Assembly (NCBI GenBank): GCA_946480635.1
Contig: CAMLKV010000183.1
Location: forward strand, 1 to 5,441
Source of the DNA: an uncultured Flavobacterium sp.
Lineage (GTDB): Bacteria > Bacteroidota > Bacteroidia > Flavobacteriales > Flavobacteriaceae
Length of the DNA stretch: 5,441 bases
Reading direction: 5' to 3'
In this document: positions 1 through 5,379 of the stretch, piece by piece
Position numbering within the stretch: position 1 is the stretch's first letter
Layout: every line of letters begins with the position of its first letter
Notes under the pieces: generated by a model
What the model saw: the letters and a program-made list of their open reading frames with translations, nothing else
The model's database searches: none
What the model was told of the DNA's origin: nothing
Translations under genes and position numbers: made by a program

Positions 1-327
1 TTTTACATGAGTAAAGAAGAGCAACGTAAGCGTTTGTTAAAGCGTTTGGAAGAGGAGGAGCATCATTGGAAATTTTCTCCTGGTGATTTAAAAGAACGAG
101 AGCGTTGGGATGACTATATGAAATATTATGAGGAAGCTATCAATAAAACTTCCAAACCAAACGCACCATGGTATATTATCCCTTCGGATGATAAAGAAAT
201 GGCGCGTTATATGGTTGGAAAAATTATTTGGGAAGAAATGCAAAAGTATACCGATGTAAATGAGCCTCCTCTTGATGAAAAAATTAAAGCAAACTTTGCT
301 GATTACAAGAAACAGTTGGGAGAATAG
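1..327 (+). CDS. ppk2: Polyphosphate kinase 2 (PPK2) family protein, C-terminal part
   Basis: PPK2 enzymes are cytoplasmic kinases that transfer phosphate between polyphosphate and nucleotides (ADP/GDP, or AMP in some classes). The frame is open to the left edge (Phe-Tyr before the first Met), so position 7 is an internal Met and the gene starts outside the window. About 108 residues are visible of an enzyme usually near 270-300. The stretch SKEEQRKRLLKRLEE, then KFSPGDLKERERWDDYMKYY, then NAPWYIIPSDDK is the characteristic end of the PPK2 domain: the Arg/Lys-rich segment, the RWDDY motif and the APWY-IP-D-K motif. The Walker A and B motifs would lie upstream, outside the window. The family call is secure; the class (I, II or III) and so the preferred substrate cannot be decided from this part. 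The stop at 325-327 directly abuts the stop of the convergent gene on the other strand. Confidence 0.9.
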   Translation, partial: FYMSKEEQRKRLLKRLEEEEHHWKFSPGDLKERERWDDYMKYYEEAINKTSKPNAPWYIIPSDDKEMARYMVGKIIWEEMQKYTDVNEPPLDEKIKANFADYKKQLGE

Positions 328-341
328 TTATAATTTATAAC
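327..341. repeat. Quasi-palindrome across two abutting stop codons
   Basis: GTTATAA-T-TTATAAC spans the point where the PPK2 gene and the convergent outer-membrane protein gene end. The arms are a perfect 7 bp, but only one base separates them and the sequence is nearly all A+T. As RNA it could form at most a weak 5-bp hairpin. It may contribute to ending transcription from both sides, since there is no intergenic room for a terminator, but it has no G+C-rich stem or U-tract. It could equally be chance. Confidence 0.25.
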
Positions 342-801
342 CGTAAGCAAGGCGTAAAGCTAATTGCCCAGTATTGAAATTGCCTACATTTTCATAGCGC
401 AAACTAATATCAACGTGTTTGGTTGCTACACCTACGCCAGGATTCCATAAAAAAGAAACACCTTCGCCAGTGGTACTAAAAGCAGCTCCAAGTTCGCCAA
501 GAATGTAGATTTGATCTCCAATGTGTGACTTAAAACCCGCTTTTGCAGGAATGTAAGCAATGTCAGAAACGGTACTGCTAAAATAATGTGTGTAACCTGT
601 TGTACCTATTAGCGAACTCTTTAAAGTAATGTCGTATTGTATACGTCCATCAATTCCTGCAGCAAAAACATAATCTTTTATAGGTAGTCCTCCGTTGAAG
701 CCATATCCTAAACGGATATCACCTACTTTTTTTTGCCCATAATTAAGCATTGAACATAGAGAAAATACAAGTAGTAATAAATTTGTTTTAAATAAATTCA
801 T
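328..801 (-). CDS. Small secreted protein, probable outer-membrane beta-barrel
   Basis: The 157-residue product has a clear Sec signal peptide: a basic start (MNLFK), a Leu-rich core to about residue 19, and a likely cut near Tyr21-Gly22/Gln23, a pattern common in Flavobacteriia. There is no lipobox. The mature part, about 135 residues, is rich in Gly and aromatic residues and shows alternating strand-like segments (IRLGYGFNGG, GRIQYDITLK, YILGELGAAF, VDISLRYENV, LALRLAYGYKL). This is typical of small, roughly eight-stranded outer-membrane barrels, and the last strand resembles a barrel-assembly signal. The ATG at 799-801 is the only start that leaves the whole signal peptide. Function and ligand are unknown. 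It is divergent from the transporter gene and convergent with PPK2. I saw no convincing promoter motif upstream. A periplasmic beta-rich protein is the alternative. Confidence 0.75.
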   Translation of the reverse strand: MNLFKTNLLLLVFSLCSMLNYGQKKVGDIRLGYGFNGGLPIKDYVFAAGIDGRIQYDITLKSSLIGTTGYTHYFSSTVSDIAYIPAKAGFKSHIGDQIYILGELGAAFSTTGEGVSFLWNPGVGVATKHVDISLRYENVGNFNTGQLALRLAYGYKL

Positions 802-858
802 AAAAATTTTATTAGAGAATTGGGTATAGTGTTAACTCCATATCCTTTTTAATTATTG

Positions 859-866
859 TATTTTTG
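859..866 (+). promoter_or_regulatory. Candidate -7 promoter element (TATTTTTG) for the transporter gene
   Basis: TATTTTTG fits the Bacteroidota -7 consensus TAnnTTTG and ends 15 bases before the ATG at 882. That would give a leader of about 10 bases. I see no clear -33 TTG at the usual distance. The same eight bases also occur inside the transporter gene at 1837-1844 and 2188-2195, so the motif alone is weak. Position is what supports it, and it argues against a TTG start at 864, which would overlap the element. Confidence 0.45.
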
Positions 867-881
867 CCAAAAATATTTGCC

Positions 882-2246
882 ATGAAGCTTTCTGTATATA
901 CCAGAGAATTTAAAGAAAATATAAAATTAGCTTACCCAATAATATTAGGAATGTTGGGGCATACTTTAGTTAGTATAGTAGATAACATTATGGTTGGTCG
1001 TTTAGGTCCAACTGAACTAGCTGCGGTTTCTTTAGCTAATAGTTTTGTGTTTATTGGTATGTCTTTGGGTATTGGTTTTTCTACAGCTATAACTCCGTTA
1101 ATCGCAGAAGCCGATGGAGAAAATAGTTTAGTAAAAGGTAGAAGCGTTTTTCACCACGGATTGGTACTTTGTAGTGTTCTTGGTTTAGTGCTGTTTGGGG
1201 TAATATATGCTGCAAAACCATTAATTGTTTTAATGGGACAACCTAAAGAAGTTGTAGAAATGGCTAAACCTTTTTTAGACTTAGTTGCTTTTTCATTAAT
1301 TCCGTTAGTTGTTTTTCAGGGATATAAACAATTTGCAGATGGTAAGAGTGAAACCAAATATGCCATGTGGGCTAATTTGCTTTGTAATGTGGTTCATTTG
1401 TTTTTGAATATTGTTTTGATTTACGGAGTTTGGTTTTTTCCTAAAATGGGTATGCTAGGAGCTGCTGTTGGAACTGTTGTTTCGAGAATTGTGATGGTAA
1501 TTTATATGCATATTGCTTTAAAATCTAAAGAGAAATTCAAACCTTATTTCGACGGATTTAGTATTAAAGGGATAGGTAAGGTGATGAGTTTAAAAATTAT
1601 TAACCTTGGATTGCCATCAGCAATGCAAATGTTTTTTGAAGTAGCTTTATTTACTGGAGCTATTTGGTTATGCGGTAGAATTGGAACTGCAAGTCAAGCT
1701 GCAAATCAAATTGCTCTGACATTAGCAACATTCACTTTTATGTTTGTTTCTGGACTTAGTGTTGCAGGAATGGTTAGAGTAGGTAACCAAAAGGGAATAG
1801 GAGATTTTATAAAATTACGAATCGTTGCTAGATCTATATTTTTGTTAGCAATTATTGTACAAGGAACTTTCGCCTTATTGTTTGTTTTGTTGCACACTAT
1901 CTTGCCTCATTTTTTTGTTAATGAGAATGTTTTACAAACCGCCGATGTTATTACTATAGCTTCTCAATTAATTTTGATAGCGGCAGTTTTTCAATTGTCT
2001 GATGGTATACAAGTAGTAGTTTTAGGAGCTTTAAGAGGAATACAAGATGTAAAAGTGCCAATGTATATTACCTTTGTTGCGTATTGGGTAATAGGATTTC
2101 CTATATCAATTTATTTAGGTTTGTTTACTAATCTAAAAGCGATTGGAGTATGGATAGGTTTGCTTTCTGGTTTAACAGCAGCAGCATTATTTTTGTACCT
2201 TCGTTTTAATAAACTTTCAAAAAAATTAATAATTCATAACTCATAA
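882..2246 (+). CDS. MATE family multidrug/cation antiporter (NorM-like)
   Basis: Inner-membrane antiporter, 454 residues, the usual length for MATE proteins. It is expected to expel cationic compounds in exchange for Na+ or H+; substrate and coupling ion cannot be read from sequence. About twelve hydrophobic helices form two MatE repeats (roughly residues 17-180 and 240-400). The start VDNIMVGRLG in helix 1 is a family hallmark. Three acidic residues fall where NorM has its cation-site residues: Asp34 in helix 1, Glu253 in helix 7 (MFFEVALF) and Asp374 in LSDGIQVV, which is followed by the typical LGALRG and then KVPMY. I chose ATG 882 over an in-frame TTG at 864: the TTG sits in the promoter candidate, and MKLSVYTREFKENIKLAYP looks like a normal MATE N-terminus. 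The leader lacks a Shine-Dalgarno sequence. The next gene starts 8 bp after the stop, so the two are probably co-transcribed. Confidence 0.93.
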   Translation: MKLSVYTREFKENIKLAYPIILGMLGHTLVSIVDNIMVGRLGPTELAAVSLANSFVFIGMSLGIGFSTAITPLIAEADGENSLVKGRSVFHHGLVLCSVLGLVLFGVIYAAKPLIVLMGQPKEVVEMAKPFLDLVAFSLIPLVVFQGYKQFADGKSETKYAMWANLLCNVVHLFLNIVLIYGVWFFPKMGMLGAAVGTVVSRIVMVIYMHIALKSKEKFKPYFDGFSIKGIGKVMSLKIINLGLPSAMQMFFEVALFTGAIWLCGRIGTASQAANQIALTLATFTFMFVSGLSVAGMVRVGNQKGIGDFIKLRIVARSIFLLAIIVQGTFALLFVLLHTILPHFFVNENVLQTADVITIASQLILIAAVFQLSDGIQVVVLGALRGIQDVKVPMYITFVAYWVIGFPISIYLGLFTNLKAIGVWIGLLSGLTAAALFLYLRFNKLSKKLIIHNS

Positions 2247-2254
2247 TAATTACC

Positions 2255-2482
2255 ATGGAATTACCAAAATTTGTACTTGCTGATAACTCTGACTTTCCAG
2301 ACGATATTTTTATAATTCACTTAGAATACCCACGTTTCCTTATCAATTTGAAAGATGATTCTGTTGAATTTATCGAAGAGTTAGATGATGAAGATGAACA
2401 TGAGATGGAATCAGAAATGGAACATTTAATTACATTAGCAGGTGAATTTTATGACCGCGAAATGGAACGCTACGAAGAGTAG
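2255..2482 (+). CDS. Small, strongly acidic hypothetical protein
   Basis: A 75-residue cytoplasmic protein with no signal peptide or membrane helix. About 26 residues are Asp or Glu against 5 Lys/Arg, so the net charge is near -21. The N-terminal half (ELPKFVLADN, DDIFIIHLEYPRFLINL) reads like two or three beta strands. The C-terminal half is a likely acidic helix (residues about 38-75). I recall similar short proteins in other Flavobacteriaceae, which suggests a conserved gene, but I know no function and name no domain. It lies 8 bp after the transporter stop, so it is probably in the same transcript, and it may be an accessory or simply a housekeeping passenger. Its stop is 2 bp from the stop of the convergent response regulator gene. 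Even amino-acid use and uninterrupted spacing argue that it is a real gene. Confidence 0.8.
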   Translation: MELPKFVLADNSDFPDDIFIIHLEYPRFLINLKDDSVEFIEELDDEDEHEMESEMEHLITLAGEFYDREMERYEE

Positions 2483-2485
2483 CGT
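2467..2485 (+). terminator. Stem-loop at convergent gene ends, possible terminator
   Basis: ACGCTAC-GAAGA-GTAGCGT is a perfect 7-bp inverted repeat with a 5-base loop. It covers the last codons and stop of the acidic-protein gene and reaches the first base of the opposing stop codon. It is the only obvious structure between the two convergent genes. On the + strand a T-rich run (ATCTTATTTTTTATT) begins about 13 bases after the stem, not directly after it, so it is not a classical intrinsic terminator. On the - strand no T-tract follows. Confidence 0.4.
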
Positions 2486-3123
2486 CAGCAAGTGAATATC
2501 TTATTTTTTATTGCATAAATTACAAGACCAATTCTGTTTTTAACGTCTAGTTTAACAAACAAGTTGTCACGATAGCCATCAATAGTTTTAGGACTTAAAT
2601 GCATTTTATTGGCTATTTCTTTATAAGTCATTTCAGTACAAAGAAGTTTTAAAAATTCTATTTCAGTATCTTTTAAAGCTTCTTTTGTATTAGACTTCCC
2701 AGTAACTGAATTTACTAATACATCTACTACAATATTTGAATGATAAAAACCAGTTTCTATAGTTTTTTTAAGTGCAAATTCTAAAGTCTTTTTATCTACA
2801 TCTTTAAGTAAATATCCTTTTGCTCCTGCACGAATCATTTTAAGAATTGTTCCTTCGTCTTCTTCTACGGTTAAAGCTAAAACATAAATCTCTGGATGGT
2901 TTTCTGAAAGCCATTTGGTGGTTTCAATACCGTTCATTATTGGCATGTTTACATCCATCAAAATTATTTTGGGTGCAGGGTGTGTTTTCAATTTTTCGAC
3001 TAATTCGGCTCCGTTTTTACATAGAAATGCTACATGAAAAAGTTCAAATTTATTTATTACTTCAGCAATAGCTTGTGATAGTAATGTGTGATCTTCAATT
3101 ATTGCAACAGAATATTTTTCCAT
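2485..3123 (-). CDS. Response regulator, NarL/LuxR type (receiver + HTH)
   Basis: Cytoplasmic DNA-binding response regulator of 212 residues, the normal size for the NarL/FixJ group. The receiver domain (about 3-120) has the acidic pair Glu10-Asp11, the phosphorylation site Asp57 in ILMDVNMP, the switch residue Thr85 and the conserved Lys107 in LLKD. The C-terminal LuxR-type helix-turn-helix (about 148-210) includes YKEIANKMHLSPKTIDGYRDNL, the recognition-helix region. All key residues are present, so it should be phosphorylated by, and act with, the kinase encoded immediately upstream: the kinase stop and this ATG are only 2 bp apart (TAA-TC-ATG), which suggests translational coupling. Target genes are unknown; its own operon promoter is one candidate. 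Its 3' end meets the acidic-protein gene with a 2-bp gap. Confidence 0.95.
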   Translation of the reverse strand: MEKYSVAIIEDHTLLSQAIAEVINKFELFHVAFLCKNGAELVEKLKTHPAPKIILMDVNMPIMNGIETTKWLSENHPEIYVLALTVEEDEGTILKMIRAGAKGYLLKDVDKKTLEFALKKTIETGFYHSNIVVDVLVNSVTGKSNTKEALKDTEIEFLKLLCTEMTYKEIANKMHLSPKTIDGYRDNLFVKLDVKNRIGLVIYAIKNKIFTC

Positions 3124-3125
3124 GA

Positions 3126-3890
3126 TTATTTTTGTTGATAAATGATTGAAAGACTTGTTCCTATATTTAATTCTGATTCTATATTGACTTCAGCGCCAAT
3201 TAAATGTCCTCTTTTTTTCATGTTTATTAATCCAATTCCTCTTTCGTTTGTTTCATTAATGTCAAATCCTTTACCGTTATCTTTAGCTACTATAATTACT
3301 TCTCTCTTTTCTTCTTCTGTTTTATAGTTGATGCTTACCGCAAGTGTCGAAGCTTTAGAGTGTTTAATGGTGTTCGAAAAAAATTCTTGTAGTATTCTAA
3401 AAATTATAGTTTCTGATTTTGGATTAATAGTGAATTGTTCACCTTCTGTGGTTAAAGTGGTTTTAATATAATTAAGCCTGTTAAAACGATTGATTTCTAG
3501 GGTTAACGCTTCCTCAAGACTTATTTTACTCACATAATCAGGATTGGTAACTTTAGATAAACTTCTTACTTCATTTAAAATGTTAGTTAAGTTTTCATTA
3601 AGTTCATTAGTTTCTGGATCGTTTATTTTCTGTAATTGAATTTTAGCCAAAGTAATTAATTGGCCAATATTATCATGAAGTTCCCAACTGATATTGCGTA
3701 ATGTTTGTTCTCTAATCTCTATTTGAGATTCTACAAGTTCTTTTTCAAAATGTTTTTGTGCTTCTACTTGTCTTGTAATGAGTATATTTTTCTTTTTTTG
3801 AAAAATTAGAAACAATAGTATAATTACAAAACATAAGCCTGCTAAGCCTAGTGTTGCAAATATTACTCCTTCGTTTCCGGTTTGCTCCAT
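3126..3890 (-). CDS. Sensor histidine kinase, HisKA_3/HATPase type, without sensory domain
   Basis: Membrane-anchored histidine kinase of 254 residues. One transmembrane helix (about 9-30) is followed by basic QKKK, so the C-terminus is cytoplasmic. A coiled-coil-like linker (about 40-62) leads to the HisKA_3 dimerisation domain with His72 as the expected phosphorylation site (WELHDNIGQ). The ATP-binding domain follows: N-box around Glu169-Asn173 with KHS after it, G1 box DNGKGFD (204-210), G2 GIGL (218-221). Only about eight residues lie outside the membrane, so there is no own input domain. I chose ATG 3890, not the in-frame ATG at 4046. The extra 52 residues would be read inside the upstream gene and look like its shadow, whereas MEQTGNEG gives a compact anchor. 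An AGG lies six bases before this ATG. The gene overlaps the upstream gene by 28 bp, and the response regulator follows after 2 bp. Confidence 0.93.
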   Translation of the reverse strand: MEQTGNEGVIFATLGLAGLCFVIILLFLIFQKKKNILITRQVEAQKHFEKELVESQIEIREQTLRNISWELHDNIGQLITLAKIQLQKINDPETNELNENLTNILNEVRSLSKVTNPDYVSKISLEEALTLEINRFNRLNYIKTTLTTEGEQFTINPKSETIIFRILQEFFSNTIKHSKASTLAVSINYKTEEEKREVIIVAKDNGKGFDINETNERGIGLINMKKRGHLIGAEVNIESELNIGTSLSIIYQQK

Positions 3891-4528
3891 ATAAAACCTA
3901 TAATGTGTATTAAATAATAGGCTAAAAGTAAGAAATAATTTACAATAAAAATGTATGGTATAGTGCTGGAATCCGAATAGTATTTTCTGACTATGTAAAA
4001 AGGGATGTTCGGCACAAAATAGATTAAGTATGCAGAACTTATCCAAAAAATTAAAGATTCCGATATATATAATACTTTTTCTGAACGTAGTATTTCAAAC
4101 ATAAATAGCAAAACAGATATTGCAATACACGAGGAACCAATTATGAATGTATTTAAAAAGTAATCATTCCAGAATGATTCAACAAAAAAATTAATTACCA
4201 CAGAAAGACAGTAAATAAATATAAAAGCAGTTATTATTTTTTTAGAAAACTTACTTTCAATATATATTTTGTAAATAAAAAGGATTACAATGAATCTTAT
4301 TATTTGATAAATATTATATATAAAATAATTGCTTGAAACATTATTAAAACTTTGGTATAATAAGCCTATCGTGTCATTAATGCTGGTATACCAAAGCAGA
4401 AATAAAAAATATTTTAATACTGTTTTTTTAAACTTATAATAATAAATACTTCCAATAATTGCAGTTATAAATTGCAATATTATTATTAAGTATTTAATGT
4501 CTTCTGTGGTAATATTATTTAAGGGCAT
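3863..4528 (-). CDS. Seven-helix integral membrane protein, putative partner of the kinase
   Basis: A 221-residue inner-membrane protein that I cannot place in a named family. Hydrophobic segments are at about 11-30, 37-57, 68-90, 97-116, 125-146, 156-180 and 189-214. Basic residues sit in the loops after helices 1 (KFKK), 3 (KFSKK) and 5 (RSEK) and in the C-terminal tail, while the loops after 2 and 4 have none. By the positive-inside rule the N-terminus is outside and the C-terminus in the cytoplasm; only the RK after helix 6 goes against this. Tyr is unusually common (24 residues, nearly 11%), and Ile, Phe and Tyr codons make the gene very AT-rich. It overlaps the kinase gene by 28 bp in another frame and follows the lipoprotein gene by 15 bp. 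A role as membrane sensor or transducer for the kinase is inferred from this context and from the kinase's lack of a sensory domain. There is no catalytic motif. Confidence 0.85.
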   Translation of the reverse strand: MPLNNITTEDIKYLIIILQFITAIIGSIYYYKFKKTVLKYFLFLLWYTSINDTIGLLYQSFNNVSSNYFIYNIYQIIRFIVILFIYKIYIESKFSKKIITAFIFIYCLSVVINFFVESFWNDYFLNTFIIGSSCIAISVLLFMFEILRSEKVLYISESLIFWISSAYLIYFVPNIPFYIVRKYYSDSSTIPYIFIVNYFLLLAYYLIHIIGFIWSKPETKE

Positions 4529-4543
4529 AAAATTTTTACATGT

Positions 4544-5173
4544 TTACTGTTTTGGAGGAGGGAACATGGCAACCTCATTAAGTAAAAGACTAGTTTCGTT
4601 TTCCTCTAAGAATCTTTGCTTTTGAGTTGTGTCTCTGTTTCTTTCACCTTCAGAAAGTAGTCTTGTGATAACCTCAAGATTTCCTTTCAATTTGTTTTCT
4701 CCTGTATTTTTAATGCTAAACGGAACATGTTCAAGAATTGGATATCTTTTAGATATTTCACTTGAAGCTGTTGCAATTGTAGGAGCAAAGAAGATTGTTT
4801 CTCTACCAGGAATTAAATTTGCAATTTGTTCTTTACTGTATTGACCTGTTTTAGGATATTCTGAAAAATAAATTCTTACACCAGTGATTTTTTTATTGTT
4901 CAATTCTGAAACTTTATCTAATAAAGCAATGTAATTTTTAAGAGAATCTATATTTATCCAAGCAAATTCAGTTCCTTGATATGTTCCATTTTCTCTGTTT
5001 CTTTCAATGATACTTTGAATATCGTTACTGTATGTTTGTTTCATCATTATTCCTTTTGTTACAGGGATAATGTTATGTGGCATTTTAACATCAGTTTCCT
5101 TTTTAGGATCACATGATGTTAATAATTGTAGCATTAAAGCTAAAAATAAAGTGATTGTTCCTTTAGTTTTCAT
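4544..5173 (-). CDS. Putative lipoprotein of unknown function
   Basis: A 209-residue envelope protein. MKTKGTITLFLALMLQLLTSC is a textbook lipoprotein signal, with lipobox Leu18-Thr-Ser-Cys21 and lipidation expected at Cys21. The residues after Cys (DPKKE) do not clearly match the acidic surface-export signals described for Bacteroidota lipoproteins, so periplasm-facing or surface display is open. The mature domain has three blocks that look like a conserved core: AWINIDSLKNYI (71-82), KKITGVRIYFSEYP (94-107) and ETIFFAPT (125-132). I recall similar blocks in small Flavobacteriia proteins of unknown function, but name no domain. The tail ends in MFPPPKQ. I chose ATG 5173: a further 22 in-frame codons (to 5239) would be Cys-rich, spoil the signal peptide and lie across the promoter candidate. 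As first gene of the signalling operon it may sense or modulate the signal; this is inference. Confidence 0.85.
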   Translation of the reverse strand: MKTKGTITLFLALMLQLLTSCDPKKETDVKMPHNIIPVTKGIMMKQTYSNDIQSIIERNRENGTYQGTEFAWINIDSLKNYIALLDKVSELNNKKITGVRIYFSEYPKTGQYSKEQIANLIPGRETIFFAPTIATASSEISKRYPILEHVPFSIKNTGENKLKGNLEVITRLLSEGERNRDTTQKQRFLEENETSLLLNEVAMFPPPKQ

Positions 5174-5193
5174 GTTTGTTTTTGTTGATTTAC

Positions 5194-5210
5194 ATGCAAA
5201 AGTATTGCAT
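5194..5210. promoter_or_regulatory. Perfect dyad overlapping the operon promoter, candidate operator
   Basis: ATGCAA-AAGTA-TTGCAT is a perfect inverted repeat with 6-bp arms and a 5-base spacer. It contains most of the -7 element, so a dimeric protein bound here would block or reshape the promoter. Size and symmetry suit a helix-turn-helix dimer. The operon's own response regulator is one possible binder, but nothing in the sequence proves this. Confidence 0.4.
5197..5204 (-). promoter_or_regulatory. Candidate -7 promoter element (TACTTTTG) of the signalling operon
   Basis: Read on the - strand, TACTTTTG fits the Bacteroidota -7 consensus TAnnTTTG. It would start transcription near 5190, giving a leader of about 17 A-rich bases before the lipoprotein ATG at 5173, a normal arrangement in Flavobacteriia. 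No convincing -33 TTTG is at the expected distance; a TTTG only 9 bases upstream is too close. A weak or activator-dependent promoter would fit this. It is the only promoter candidate placed at the head of the four-gene unit. Confidence 0.55.
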
Positions 5211-5250
5211 TGACAAAGTACGAGACACAGGAAAAACACCCAATTTGCGC

Positions 5251-5266
5251 TAACCTTTTTTGGTTA
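5251..5266. repeat. Short inverted repeat upstream of the operon promoter
   Basis: TAACC-TTTTTT-GGTTA has 5-bp arms around a T6 centre. It lies about 45-60 bases upstream of the -7 element, where an activator could bind. The arms differ from the dyad at 5194-5210, so they would be for another protein if functional. Five-base arms are easily found by chance in such DNA. Confidence 0.2.
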
Positions 5267-5288
5267 TTTAAAATATTTTTTTTGTTAT

Positions 5289-5330
5289 AAAAAAGAGGAG
5301 TCCATAATTGATTTTATGGACTCCTCTTTT
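5289..5330 (-). terminator. Strong intrinsic terminator for the gene at the right edge
   Basis: A perfect 17-bp stem (arms 5291-5307 and 5314-5330) encloses a 6-base loop. The core GAGGAGTCCATAA pairs with TTATGGACTCCTC. On the - strand the stem's G+C-rich base is followed by six T (5289-5294), the classical intrinsic terminator form. It begins about 50 bases after the stop of the partial gene at the right edge. On the + strand four T follow the same core, so it could work both ways, but no + strand gene leads into it. It shields the signalling operon from readthrough. Confidence 0.88.
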
Positions 5331-5379
5331 AAAAATATATGAAGAAAATATCTTCTCTAAAGATAGGCTATTGGTACAA

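Noticed and set aside
1706..1897. 63-codon open frame on the - strand inside the transporter gene
   Set aside because: It lies entirely opposite a well-supported MATE coding sequence and has no recognisable domain, promoter or signal peptide; the open frame is a by-product of codon bias.
2847..3071. 74-codon + strand open frame opposite the response regulator
   Set aside because: It mirrors the receiver domain, whose key residues are all present on the other strand; the product has no plausible features.
3142..3327. 61-codon + strand open frame opposite the kinase
   Set aside because: It mirrors the ATP-binding domain of the kinase and looks like an antisense shadow.
3891..4046. 52-codon N-terminal extension of the kinase
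   Set aside because: The stretch is read within the seven-helix gene, gives an implausible N-terminus, and is not needed given the ATG at 3890 with an AGG upstream.
4096..4103. TATGTTTG on the - strand, an internal promoter for the kinase and regulator
   Set aside because: It matches TAnnTTTG, but it is about 205 bases from the kinase start, within coding sequence, and such matches occur by chance here (also at 1837 and 2188).
4629..4844. 71-codon + strand open frame opposite the lipoprotein
   Set aside because: It covers the conserved-looking blocks of the lipoprotein in antisense and has no independent support.
5174..5239. 22-codon N-terminal extension of the lipoprotein
   Set aside because: It would place a Cys-rich segment before a textbook lipoprotein signal and would start upstream of the promoter candidate.
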